DNA of 64,000 bases from Brachyspira hampsonii (GCF_002214805.1 NZ_CP019914.1:2790001-2854000), one strand, 5' to 3'. Counted from the stretch's first letter, positions 33,948-42,756 are shown. Notes: generated by a model from the letters alone, not told the origin. Numbers and translations: made by a program.

Positions 33948-34019
33948 GGTATAGAGAAAGGAATTAAACAAGGAATTAAACAAGGTATAGAACGAGGTAT
34001 AGAACGAGGTATAGAACAA
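33948..34019 (+). repeat. Six tandem 12-base units in the Rpn C-terminal coding region
   Basis: The units are GGTATAGAGAAA, GGAATTAAACAA (twice), GGTATAGAACGA (twice) and GGTATAGAACAA. Each encodes Gly-Ile-x-x in the -1 frame. The number of units could change by replication slippage without changing the frame, because 12 is a multiple of three. Confidence 0.85.
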
Positions 34020-34134
34020 GGAGAAATAAATAAAGCAAAAACTATAGCGTTAAATCTTAAAAATATTAATATGAGTATTGAAGATATAAGTAAAATGACG
34101 GGGTTAAGTATAGAAGAAATAGAGAGACTATGAT

Positions 34135-34289
34135 AAAAACTTGTGGGTGTCTAGCAAATTCGTATAATGCGTACAGATTCATTTGCTAGACCCAAAAAGC
34201 GAATAAGTTTTTATATATAAATAAAAATAAAAAACTTGTGAGTTCCTAATATTAGTAAGAATAGCATGTATTATTGCAAATAAGTTTTT
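34135..34289. repeat. Two tandem units framed by AAAAACTTGTG and AATAAGTTTTT
   Basis: Unit 1 spans 34135-34212 and unit 2 spans 34230-34289. Both start AAAAACTTGTG and end AATAAGTTTTT, whose AAAAACTT/AAGTTTTT ends can pair. Unit 1 also has a perfect 11-base inner stem, GTCTAGCAAAT (34149-34159) with ATTTGCTAGAC (34181-34191). The interiors differ otherwise. They fill the gap between the second Rpn gene and the hydantoinase gene and may act as a terminator. Confidence 0.55.
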
Positions 34290-34326
34290 TATAGTTAAAT
34301 AAAAGTTATAATTATAGGACTAGAAT

Positions 34327-35766
34327 ATGAAAAAAATTCTTATAAAAAATGGTACAGTAGTTAATGCTTTAGAAACTTATAAAGCTGATGTATTAATAGA
34401 AAATGAGAAAATTTCAAAAATAGGTTCTGATTTAAAATGCGAAGATGCAGAGATTATTGATGCTTCAGGTAAATATGTAATGCCTGGAGGTATTGATGTT
34501 CATACACATATGGATATAGATGTTGGCATAGGCAGAGCAGTTGATGATTTCTATACTGGTACTATTGCTGCTGCATGCGGAGGTACTACTACTATAGTTG
34601 ATCATATGGGGTTTGGTCCTAAAGGCTGCGATGTATTTCATCAATTAAAATATTATCATACTCTTGCTGACAATAAGGCGGTTATTGATTATAGTTTTCA
34701 TGGAGTGTTACAGCATGTTGATGAAGATGTACTTAAAGGACTTGAAACATTGGCAAAAGAGGAAGGTTTACAAAGTACAAAACTTTATTTAACTTATAAC
34801 TATAAAATAGAAGATGATAATGTTGTGCGTGTATTAAAGAAGATGAAAGAACTTAATGCCGTTTCTGCTTTTCATGCTGAAAATCATTATGTTATAGAAT
34901 ATTTAAAAAAGAAATTTATTGAAGAGGGTAAAACTTCTGCACATTATCACCCTATAAGCAGACCTCCTGAGGCTGAAGCTGAGGCAGTTAATAGGATTAT
35001 ACATTTATCTGTTATAGCGGGAAATGCCCCTGTATATATAGTGCATACTTCTGCAGGAAAGAGCGTTGATGAGATAGTTAATGCGAGAGCTTTAGGACAT
35101 AAAAATATTTTCTCTGAAACTTGCCCTCAATATTTAGTTTTGACAGATAAAGAGTATGACAGAGAAGACGGACTTAAATTTGTTATGTCGCCTCCTTTGA
35201 GAAAAAAAGAAGATAGCGAAAGATTATGGAAAGCTATTTCTGATGGACATATTCAAGTTATAGCTACAGATCATTGTCCTTTCAATTATGAAACTGATAA
35301 GGTTAAAGGAAAAGATAATTTTACTAAATGCCCTAATGGAGCAGGAGGAGTAGAGGAGAGATATCCTTTGATGTTTTCAGAAGGTGTCATGAAAGGAAGA
35401 ATAACAATTAATAAATTTGTTGAAACTTTATGTTATAATCCTGCTTTGATATACGGACTTTATCCAGAAAAAGGAGCTATTATACCAAATGCTGATGCTG
35501 ACATTACTATAATAGATCCTAAGAAAAAATCTGTAATTACAAAATCAAATATGCATGGAGCATGCGATTATACAGCTTATGAGGGAATGGAGCTTTTATG
35601 TTCTGTGGATACCGTTATATCAAGAGGAAAAATAGTATTTAAAGATAATAAGTTTTTAGGAACTAAGGGAGACGGAAAGTTTATAAAAAGAAAAACTTTA
35701 GATAAATATGCTGACTTTAATAATCATTTTAAATTAGGTGATTATATAGATATCGATTGCAATTGA
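34327..35766 (+). CDS. Dihydropyrimidinase / D-hydantoinase
   Basis: A 479-residue amidohydrolase that opens cyclic amides such as dihydropyrimidines or hydantoins. The two-metal site is visible: His59 and His61 in GGIDVHTHMD, the bridging Lys152 (STKLYLTY), His183 (AFHAEN), a later His in VHTSAGKS, and the Asp in IATDHCPF. Length is normal. No dihydropyrimidine dehydrogenase or carbamoylase lies nearby, so the natural substrate is open. It ends at a terminator shared with the convergent LacI gene. Confidence 0.88.
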   Translation: MKKILIKNGTVVNALETYKADVLIENEKISKIGSDLKCEDAEIIDASGKYVMPGGIDVHTHMDIDVGIGRAVDDFYTGTIAAACGGTTTIVDHMGFGPKGCDVFHQLKYYHTLADNKAVIDYSFHGVLQHVDEDVLKGLETLAKEEGLQSTKLYLTYNYKIEDDNVVRVLKKMKELNAVSAFHAENHYVIEYLKKKFIEEGKTSAHYHPISRPPEAEAEAVNRIIHLSVIAGNAPVYIVHTSAGKSVDEIVNARALGHKNIFSETCPQYLVLTDKEYDREDGLKFVMSPPLRKKEDSERLWKAISDGHIQVIATDHCPFNYETDKVKGKDNFTKCPNGAGGVEERYPLMFSEGVMKGRITINKFVETLCYNPALIYGLYPEKGAIIPNADADITIIDPKKKSVITKSNMHGACDYTAYEGMELLCSVDTVISRGKIVFKDNKFLGTKGDGKFIKRKTLDKYADFNNHFKLGDYIDIDCN

Positions 35767-35797
35767 TTATTTAAAAATATTTTTTAAAAAATAAAAA

Positions 35798-35836
35798 AAC
35801 AACTGATTATAATTTTTTCTAGTCAGTTGTTTTTTA
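35798..35836. terminator. Bidirectional terminator
   Basis: AACAACTGA (35798-35806) pairs perfectly with TCAGTTGTT (35823-35831), with A-run before and T-run after. It serves the hydantoinase gene on the + strand and the LacI gene on the - strand. Confidence 0.85.
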
Positions 35837-35839
35837 TAT

Positions 35840-36826
35840 TCATCTTACACTGTTTCTTTCTAAAAATTCATAATTAACATATATAACTTCTTTTACTTCT
35901 ATATTGTTAATTAAATCTATTAATGTATTTGCTGTGCATACTCCGGCATTGAAAGAATCGAATTTTATTGTTGAAAGTTCAGGCTCTATTATTTCATCGA
36001 TATCATATCCTCCGAAAGATATTACAGATACATCATCCGGAATTTTTAATCCCATTTCTTTTAATACTTTATATACTCCCAATGCCTGTCTGTCGGTTGA
36101 ACATATTATAGCATCAATATCTTTATTTTTCAGTAAATTTTCTGCCGCCGTTTTTGCTTTCTCATAAGAGAAATCTGCTACTTCTATTTTTATGTTTTCT
36201 ATGCCGTATTTTTTTAATCCATCTAATACACCGTTTCTTCTTGTTATACCAACAGCAATATCATTCTCATCTACTGTTATAAATCCTATATTTTTATGAT
36301 TTTTACTTCCTATATATTTTCCTATATCTATACCGGCATTATAATCATCATTAACTATGCTTATTCCCTCACTGCATTCCTGACCGTAAATTACTATTGG
36401 TATATCTGATTTTTTTAATATGTTTTTATGTTCTTCAGTGATATATGTAGCACTCAATACTATGCCATCAACATTTAATCTCTTTAATTTTTCTATATAC
36501 TGCAGTTCTAATTTATGCTGATGATTTGTATTCATTATGATAGGCATATAATGTTTTTCTCTAAGCGTTTTCTCTATCCCTGTTAATACTCTTGCTCCAA
36601 CTGTAGAGTCTAATGCTGGTACTATTATTCCTATAATATGACTTTTCTTTGCTTTTAATCTTGCAAATGTATTTGGTTCATAGTCATATTCTGATATTAT
36701 TTCTCTGATTCTTTTTTTTGTTTCTTCTTTCAGATATCCGCCATTAAAGTATCTGGATATAGTAGTTTTTGTTACGCCGGCGATTTCAGCTATTTCTTTC
36801 ATTGTAATTTTTTTATTTGTACCCAT
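35840..36826 (-). CDS. scrR: LacI-family repressor of the sucrose genes (ScrR-like)
   Basis: A 328-residue transcription factor. The helix-turn-helix is TMKEIAEIAGVTKTTISRYF (about 8-27), followed by the hinge and a periplasmic-binding-like effector domain with typical segments (IIGIIVPALDS, DIDAIICSTDRQALG, VSVISFGGYD). It is divergent from scrA, and a perfect 18-base palindrome lies at the start of the scrA transcript. It should repress scrA-scrB until a sugar phosphate or sugar releases it. The symbol rests on context, not on a search. Confidence 0.8.
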   Translation of the reverse strand: MGTNKKITMKEIAEIAGVTKTTISRYFNGGYLKEETKKRIREIISEYDYEPNTFARLKAKKSHIIGIIVPALDSTVGARVLTGIEKTLREKHYMPIIMNTNHQHKLELQYIEKLKRLNVDGIVLSATYITEEHKNILKKSDIPIVIYGQECSEGISIVNDDYNAGIDIGKYIGSKNHKNIGFITVDENDIAVGITRRNGVLDGLKKYGIENIKIEVADFSYEKAKTAAENLLKNKDIDAIICSTDRQALGVYKVLKEMGLKIPDDVSVISFGGYDIDEIIEPELSTIKFDSFNAGVCTANTLIDLINNIEVKEVIYVNYEFLERNSVR

Positions 36827-36913
36827 TTTTACTACCCTGATATTAATAAATTATATACTTTTTGCGTTAAAATACAAATTTATATAATTATTTTATAAAA
36901 ATATATATAATGC

Positions 36914-36941
36914 TTGACAAATATAAAAATATTGCTATAAT
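36914..36941 (+). promoter_or_regulatory. Promoter of scrA
   Basis: TTGACA (36914-36919) and TATAAT (36936-36941) are perfect consensus boxes with a 16-base spacer. The predicted start point lies within the operator at 36946-36963. Confidence 0.75.
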
Positions 36942-36945
36942 ATAC

Positions 36946-36963
36946 TATGTAACCGGTTACATA
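36946..36963. promoter_or_regulatory. LacI-family operator upstream of scrA
   Basis: TATGTAACCGGTTACATA is a perfect 18-base palindrome with the central CCGG-type C-G step that LacI-family proteins recognise. It begins 4 bases after the -10 box of scrA, so a bound repressor would block initiation. Confidence 0.85.
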
Positions 36964-36990
36964 TAAAACAATTTCAATAGGATTTTTATT

Positions 36991-38412
36991 ATGGCTATCA
37001 ATTATAAAAAAACTGCTGAAGAAATTATTAGAGTAGTTAATAAAGATAATATTATTTCTGCAACTTTTTGTGCCACTAGATTAAGATTAATAGTAAAAAA
37101 AAGGGAAAGTATAAAGGATTCAGATGTTCAGAAAATAGAGGGTGTTAAAGGAGTATTTTTTAATTCTGATCAATATCAGATAATATTGGGTACTGGAGTT
37201 GTAAATAAAGTTTATGCTGAAATCATTAATTTGGGTGTTACAGGAGCAGCAAAGCAAGATACAGAAGAAACTAAAAAAGTGGGAGAGAAAAATAATTTTA
37301 GAAAGTTCATTCGTATATTTGCTGATGTATTTGTACCTATAATGCCTGCTATGATTGCCACAGGTTTATTTTTAGGACTTAAAGGTGCTTTAATTAATGA
37401 CAGCTTTTTGGGACTATTTAATTTAGAAGTATCAAATATACCTGTTTCTGTTATGACATTTATGAGCGTTCTTACAGAAACTACATTTGCATTTTTGCCT
37501 GCTTTGGTATGCTGGTCAACATTCAGAGTTTTTGGAGGCTCTCCTATATTGGGTATATTATTAGGATTAATGCTTGTTTCACCTGCTTTGCCCAATGCTT
37601 ACTTGGTAGCCAATCCTGACAGCGGAGTTAAGCCTATAATGTTATTCGGATTTATACCTATAGTAGGATATCAGGGAAGCATACTTCCTGCACTTATTTC
37701 TGGTATTATAGGCTCTAAAATAGAATTAAATTTGAGAAAAGTAATACCAAATATAATAGATATACTAGCTACTCCGTTTTTAACATTACTTATAATGTTA
37801 TTATTGTCTTTAGCTGTGATAGGACCAATTTTCCATATAGTCGAACAATGGATATTGATAGCTATAAATTTTTCTTTATCATTACCTTTTGGAATAGGAG
37901 GATTTATAATAGGGTTTGGAATAATATTCATAGTTGTAACAGGGGTACATCATATAATGAATTTGATAGAAATATCATTGCTTGCTGCTACTTCTTTCAA
38001 CCCTATTAATCCTCTTTTATCCGTTGCTAATTTAGCTGCAGGTGCTGCTTGTTTAGCTGTTACATTAAAAACTAGAAGAAAAAGTGTAAAAGCTATGGGA
38101 TACGGTGCTGCATTATCAGCTTGGCTTGGTATAACAGAGCCTGCCATATTTGGTATAAATATAAGATACGGAATAAAACCTATGGTTTGCGGTGCTATTG
38201 CTGCCGGTATAACAGGATTAATAGCGAGATTATTAAATTTACAAGCTACTGCTAATGGAGTTACAGGAATACCCGGTGCATTGCTTTATATTTATGACGG
38301 AAAGCAGTTAGCTGGTTATGCTGCGGTTGCTTTAATTACTGTAGTTTTGTCTTTCACTATTACTTGGTTTTTTGGTGTTCCTGATGAGTATATGCAGGAA
38401 GATGATGAGTAA
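36991..38412 (+). CDS. scrA: PTS system sucrose-type EIIBC component
   Basis: A 473-residue membrane permease that imports and phosphorylates a sugar, most likely sucrose. The EIIB domain comes first (about 1-85), with the phosphorylated Cys27 in FCATRLRL. The EIIC domain (about 105-465) has about ten membrane segments and the GITEPAIFGIN motif. No EIIA domain is fused, so phosphate must come from a separate EIIA. It has its own promoter and operator. scrB follows in the same direction after a 133-base gap with a long hairpin. Confidence 0.9.
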   Translation: MAINYKKTAEEIIRVVNKDNIISATFCATRLRLIVKKRESIKDSDVQKIEGVKGVFFNSDQYQIILGTGVVNKVYAEIINLGVTGAAKQDTEETKKVGEKNNFRKFIRIFADVFVPIMPAMIATGLFLGLKGALINDSFLGLFNLEVSNIPVSVMTFMSVLTETTFAFLPALVCWSTFRVFGGSPILGILLGLMLVSPALPNAYLVANPDSGVKPIMLFGFIPIVGYQGSILPALISGIIGSKIELNLRKVIPNIIDILATPFLTLLIMLLLSLAVIGPIFHIVEQWILIAINFSLSLPFGIGGFIIGFGIIFIVVTGVHHIMNLIEISLLAATSFNPINPLLSVANLAAGAACLAVTLKTRRKSVKAMGYGAALSAWLGITEPAIFGINIRYGIKPMVCGAIAAGITGLIARLLNLQATANGVTGIPGALLYIYDGKQLAGYAAVALITVVLSFTITWFFGVPDEYMQEDDE

Positions 38413-38470
38413 AAATTAAAATAGACATTTACAAAATAATTCTACATAAATCCAATAAAATAATTTATTC

Positions 38471-38511
38471 ACTTAATATCATGTATATATTTTTTATACA
38501 TGATATTAAGT
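38471..38511. repeat. Perfect 17-base inverted repeat between scrA and scrB
   Basis: ACTTAATATCATGTATA (38471-38487) and TATACATGATATTAAGT (38495-38511) pair perfectly around a 7-base loop. No T-run follows and the stem is nearly all A-T, so it is a poor terminator. It may stabilise the scrA 3' end, or it may be a binding site. Confidence 0.7.
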
Positions 38512-38545
38512 ACTATTATGAATTTATTAATATAAGGAAAATGAA

Positions 38546-40024
38546 ATGAGGTTGGTTAGTAAAATTTTTGAAGAAGCAATAAAACGAAAAGAAACTGAAT
38601 ATTTTAATGATAATAACAATAAATGGAGATTGAATTTTCATTTAATGCCTCCCGTAGGCTGGCTCAATGATCCAAATGCTTTATCATATTTTAAAGGAGA
38701 GTATCATATATTTTTTCAATATTCTCCATTTGATGTTGAAGGCGGGTTAAAATTTTGGGGGCATTATATAAGTAAGGACTTAATCAATTATAAATATGTT
38801 GGAGCTGCTATATATCCTGATGAAAAATACGATTGTCATGGCGTGTATTCAGGTTCTGCCCTTATAGAAGATAATAAGTTATATGTTTATTATACAGGAA
38901 ATGTAAAACTTCTAGGCAGACATGATTACATAGAAAGCGGAAGAGAGGCTAATACCATGCTTACTGTCTCCGAAGATGGTATTAACTTCTCTGAAAAAGA
39001 ATGTTTAATGGAAATGAAAGATTATCCTAAAGATATAACTAATCATATAAGAGACCCTAAAGTATGGAAAGAAGACGATTATTATTATATGGTTCAAGGT
39101 GCCAGAAAATATGGTATAGACAGAAATAGTGATATTGGAGAAGTATTAATATTTAAGTCTGAAGATAAAAGGAATTGGAAGCATACAAGCACAGTAAAGT
39201 CTGAATATAGATTCGGATATATGTGGGAATGTCCTGACTTATTTAATTTAGACGGACAAAATATTTTAATAACATGTCCTCAAGGTGTCGAACAAGTTGA
39301 AAGCATATACGAAAATATATACCTTTCCGGATATTTTTTGATTAATGATGATTATAAAAATAAAGAATATATAGAAGTTAATAATTTCACAGTTCTTGAC
39401 AGAGGATTTGATTTTTATGCTCCGCAGACATTTTTAGATGAGAATGGAAATAGAGTTATTATAGGCTGGATGGGAGTTCCTGATACTGAAGATGATCATA
39501 AAAATTTAACTGTTCAATATGGTTGGCAGCATTGTCTTACTGTAGCTAGAGAGTTGAGTTTCAAAAATGGAAAACTTTATCAAAAACCTCATAGAAGTTT
39601 GGATAAATTAAGAGAGAAAAAAATATTTGAAAATAAATGTTCTTATGATTCATTATCTGATAATTTAATTTCAAAAGATATCAGTTCTTATGAAGTTTTA
39701 ATTGATAATATAAAAAGTTCTGAGAATTTTGAATTATTGATTTCAGATGGTGTTTCTATTAAATATAGAGATAATAAATTTATATTAGAGTTTGTAAACG
39801 ATATAGGAAAGAAAATAGGAGGCGGAAGATATAAAAGAAGTGCTGATTTAGAAAAGTTAGAAAATTTAAGAATATTGATAGATACTTCGGCTATAGAGAT
39901 ATTTATAAATGAAGGCGAGATGGTATTTTCTAGCCGATATTATCCTGATGAATATTCTTTTAAGGCTATTGGAAATATGAATTTAACAATATATAAATTA
40001 TCTGATTTTAAGATTAATCATTAA
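38546..40024 (+). CDS. scrB: Sucrose-6-phosphate hydrolase, glycoside hydrolase family 32
   Basis: A 492-residue enzyme that splits sucrose 6-phosphate into glucose 6-phosphate and fructose. The nucleophile is Asp42 in WLNDPNA (39-45), the stabiliser is the Asp of IRDPKVW, and the acid/base is the Glu of WECPDLF. The C-terminal ~130 residues form the usual GH32 beta-sandwich. No signal peptide, so it acts in the cytoplasm on the ScrA product. AAGGAAA before the ATG supports the start. Confidence 0.92.
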   Translation: MRLVSKIFEEAIKRKETEYFNDNNNKWRLNFHLMPPVGWLNDPNALSYFKGEYHIFFQYSPFDVEGGLKFWGHYISKDLINYKYVGAAIYPDEKYDCHGVYSGSALIEDNKLYVYYTGNVKLLGRHDYIESGREANTMLTVSEDGINFSEKECLMEMKDYPKDITNHIRDPKVWKEDDYYYMVQGARKYGIDRNSDIGEVLIFKSEDKRNWKHTSTVKSEYRFGYMWECPDLFNLDGQNILITCPQGVEQVESIYENIYLSGYFLINDDYKNKEYIEVNNFTVLDRGFDFYAPQTFLDENGNRVIIGWMGVPDTEDDHKNLTVQYGWQHCLTVARELSFKNGKLYQKPHRSLDKLREKKIFENKCSYDSLSDNLISKDISSYEVLIDNIKSSENFELLISDGVSIKYRDNKFILEFVNDIGKKIGGGRYKRSADLEKLENLRILIDTSAIEIFINEGEMVFSSRYYPDEYSFKAIGNMNLTIYKLSDFKINH

Positions 40025-40093
40025 TCTTTTTTGTTTGTAAATATTTAAAAATAGTTTATAATATCAGAATTACTAATTTTAAGGATATTGAAA

Positions 40094-40558
40094 ATGGCTA
40101 AACCGATAACAAAAGAAGGATATGATAAAGCTAAATCTAAACTTGCTGAATTAAAGGCTGAGTTTGAAACATTGCCTGCTATTATTGCAGAGGCTAGAGA
40201 AAAAGGCGATTTAAAAGAAAATGCTGAGTATCATGCTGCTAAAGAAAAGCAGGGATTATTGAATGCTCAAATATCAAAGTTAGAAAGTGATTTGGCAGGC
40301 TGTGAAATAATAGATCCTGCTAATTTGGATAAAGACACTGTAACTTTCGGTAAAAGGGTAAAAGTTAAAGATAAAACTAGAAATGCAGTTTTTGAATATA
40401 GAATAGTGGGTGAATTAGAAGCAGATATGAGTAAAAATGAAATAACTATAGTAACTCCTATTGCCAAAGGATTATTATCTAAAAAGGTTGGCGATGTTGT
40501 AACTATAAAAGTACCTGCTGGAGATAAAGTTTTAGAAATATTAGAGATTAGTATTTAA
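40094..40558 (+). CDS. greA: Transcription elongation factor GreA
   Basis: A 154-residue protein that rescues backtracked RNA polymerase by promoting cleavage of the transcript. The N-terminal coiled coil (about 8-75) has the acidic tip region EAREKGDLKENAEYHAAKE, shown here as GDLKENAEYHAAKE, which is diagnostic. The C-terminal domain ends with PIAKGLLSKKVGD. I chose the ATG at 40094 with AAGGA 8 bases upstream. The gene stands alone. Confidence 0.95.
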   Translation: MAKPITKEGYDKAKSKLAELKAEFETLPAIIAEAREKGDLKENAEYHAAKEKQGLLNAQISKLESDLAGCEIIDPANLDKDTVTFGKRVKVKDKTRNAVFEYRIVGELEADMSKNEITIVTPIAKGLLSKKVGDVVTIKVPAGDKVLEILEISI

Positions 40559-40693
40559 TTTATAAAGAATAGAATTTTTTTTATTATTATTAAACTTTTT
40601 ATATGTAATAATATTCTAAAATCATAATTTCGCTTGAAGTTTTTAAATAAAGTTATATATTTAAAAATATATTCCAGTTTTTAGGAGTTTTAT

Positions 40694-42187
40694 ATGTCAA
40701 AAATGAAAGTTATGATAGCATCATCTGAAGCAACACCATTTATAAAAACAGGAGGACTTGCTGATGTTGTTGGTGCTTTGCCTATTTATTTGAAGAAGCT
40801 TAATGTAGAAGCATTTGTAGTGCTTCCTAAATATAGAGATATCAATTTTCAAGATTGTTATTTAGAGAATGTACTTCCTACTATGGGAGTATGGATGGGT
40901 AATGGCGAAGAATGGTGTTCGGTATTTAAGACTGTAAAAGATGGAATTGATTTTTATTTTATAGAACATCATAATTTTTTCAGCCGAGAAGGACTTTATC
41001 ATGATGCTTCTTTCAATGATTATCAGGATAATGCTTGGAGATTCGGATTCTTTTCTCGTGCTGCTTTACAATTATGTAAGGATTTGCAGTTAAATGTAGA
41101 TGTGGTTCATGCTAATGATTGGCAGACTGCGGCTATTCCAGCATATATAAAAACTTGGCACTGGAATGACAAAGTAGGACATGCTGCTAGTATGCTTACT
41201 ATACATAATGCAAATTATCAGGGTATATATAATGCTGCTACTACTTATGATTATTTAGGTTTAGGTTGGAATAATTTTAGCCCTGATACTTTTGAGGATC
41301 ATGGTAATATAAATTTGCTTAAAGGCGGAATATTCTTTTCTGATGTAGTTACTACTGTAAGCCCTACTTATGCAAGAGAAATTTCATCTCCTTACGGAGG
41401 GCATGGTATGGCTCCTTACTTACAGAATAAGACAACAAGTTTTTTCGGAATACTTAATGGTATTGATGAAAATGTTTGGTCTCCTGAAAAAGATAAATTT
41501 ATACCTGAAAATTTTTCTGCAGATAAAATGGAAGGCAAAAAGGTATGTAAAAAAGAACTTCAGAAAAGATTTTTACTTGAGGAAGATGATGATGTTGTTT
41601 TGATAGGAGCAATAGGAAGATTTGTTGATCAGAAAGGATATCATTTTATAGCTTCCATAATAGATTCTTTAGTTAATAACATGAAAGTTCAGTTTTGTAT
41701 ACTTGGTACAGGAGATAAAGGTCTTGAAAGTTTCTTTGGAGATATACCTAAGAGATATCCGGGAAGGGTAGGTTCTTATATTGGTTATAATAATGAATTA
41801 TCACATTTGATAGAGGCAGGATGCGATTTGTTTGTAATGCCTTCTTTATTTGAGCCTTGCGGACTTAATCAAATGTACTCTTTAAGATATGGTACTTTAC
41901 CTATAGTTCATGCTACAGGTGGGCTTGAAGATACTGTTGAGAATTATAATGAGGAAACAGGAGAAGGTACAGGATTTAAATTCTATGATTCTACTTCTTC
42001 AGCATTATATAATACTATAGGATGGGCTGTAAGCGTTTATTATGATCATAGAGATAGATTTACTGCTATGCAAAAAAGGGCTATGAAAATAGATAATTCT
42101 TGGGAGAAAAGTGCCAAAGAATATGTTAAGGCTTATGAACTTGCTATTTTGAATAAGAATAATTATGATAGAAATTGCGGTTTATAA
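40694..42187 (+). CDS. glgA: Glycogen synthase (ADP-glucose type)
   Basis: A 497-residue GT5 glycosyltransferase that elongates glycogen from ADP-glucose. The N-terminal KTGGLADV loop (ADP-glucose binding) is complete. HANDWQTAAIP, and later FVMPSLFEPCGLNQMYSLRYG with the catalytic Glu, are typical. AGGAG precedes the ATG. The partner enzyme glgC is about 3.2 kb downstream on the same strand, with a DJ-1-like gene and three HAD genes between them. Confidence 0.94.
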   Translation: MSKMKVMIASSEATPFIKTGGLADVVGALPIYLKKLNVEAFVVLPKYRDINFQDCYLENVLPTMGVWMGNGEEWCSVFKTVKDGIDFYFIEHHNFFSREGLYHDASFNDYQDNAWRFGFFSRAALQLCKDLQLNVDVVHANDWQTAAIPAYIKTWHWNDKVGHAASMLTIHNANYQGIYNAATTYDYLGLGWNNFSPDTFEDHGNINLLKGGIFFSDVVTTVSPTYAREISSPYGGHGMAPYLQNKTTSFFGILNGIDENVWSPEKDKFIPENFSADKMEGKKVCKKELQKRFLLEEDDDVVLIGAIGRFVDQKGYHFIASIIDSLVNNMKVQFCILGTGDKGLESFFGDIPKRYPGRVGSYIGYNNELSHLIEAGCDLFVMPSLFEPCGLNQMYSLRYGTLPIVHATGGLEDTVENYNEETGEGTGFKFYDSTSSALYNTIGWAVSVYYDHRDRFTAMQKRAMKIDNSWEKSAKEYVKAYELAILNKNNYDRNCGL

Positions 42188-42217
42188 TGATTTGAATAAA
42201 TATTGGAGATATGGTTA

Positions 42218-42742
42218 ATGGGAAAAACTAATAAAATATTGTATGTTATGTCCGGTCAGAATTTTCAAGATGAAGAATATTTTGAGAGTAAAAAAATTTT
42301 TGAGGCGGCTGGTTATAAAACAGAAGTATCCTCTACATTTATAGGTACAGCTCAGGGTAAATTAGGCGGTATGACAAATATTGATTTACTATTCAGCGAG
42401 GTTGATGCCATTGAATTCGATGCTGTTGTATTTATAGGAGGAATAGGAAGTATAACTTTATGGGACGATTGGCGTACTCAGGGGCTTGCTAAGTTATTTT
42501 TGGATAATCAAAAGATAGTTGCTGGTATAGGAAGCGGTATTGTAATGATGGCTAATGCTAAAATACTAGAAGGAATTAATGTTACTTGTTTGTCTGCTGA
42601 TGAATCGCATGTGAGACATGGTAATGCCAATGTTTTGAAGGATAATGTTGTTGTTTCAGGAAACATTATAACAGCGAATGGTCCTGCTTCTTCAAAGGAA
42701 TTTGCCAATGCTGTTTTAGGGGCATTGAATAATATATCTTAA
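42218..42742 (+). CDS. DJ-1/PfpI family protein lacking the catalytic cysteine
   Basis: A 174-residue protein with the DJ-1/PfpI fold: YVMSGQNFQDEEYF at the start, AVVFIGGIGS for the central strand, and later GNIITANGPASSKEFA. At the place where the family has a nucleophile Cys-His (AICHG), it reads AGIGSG, so both residues are lost. It is unlikely to be a protease or glyoxalase and may bind a ligand or partner. I chose the ATG at 42218, which has TTGGAG 15 bases upstream. A terminator follows. Confidence 0.82.
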   Translation: MGKTNKILYVMSGQNFQDEEYFESKKIFEAAGYKTEVSSTFIGTAQGKLGGMTNIDLLFSEVDAIEFDAVVFIGGIGSITLWDDWRTQGLAKLFLDNQKIVAGIGSGIVMMANAKILEGINVTCLSADESHVRHGNANVLKDNVVVSGNIITANGPASSKEFANAVLGALNNIS

Positions 42743-42756
42743 TTAATTTTTATAAT

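Larger units (their letters stand above)
33169..34133 (+). pseudogene. Rpn family nuclease, frameshifted (or with a programmed -1 frameshift)
   Basis: Frame 0 (33169-33936) gives 255 residues with the Rpn nuclease core: Asp64 in ILDVKAK, then Glu78 and Gln80 in LIEIQ. It stops just where the paralogue at 13621 continues. The rest, GIEIGFQQGIEKGIKQG to SIEEIERL, is open in the -1 frame up to 34133. Adding one A to the A6 run at 33915-33920 would restore a 321-residue protein. The break lies on an in-phase A AAA AAG (33915-33921), the dnaX-type slippery sequence, so a working -1 shift is also possible. A strong internal ribosome site and ATG (33790) matches the paralogue's. Confidence 0.8.

Noticed and set aside
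33948-34019. Tandem repeats considered as a CRISPR-like array
   Set aside because: The units are 12 bases long, have no spacers, and encode Gly-Ile repeats within a coding region.
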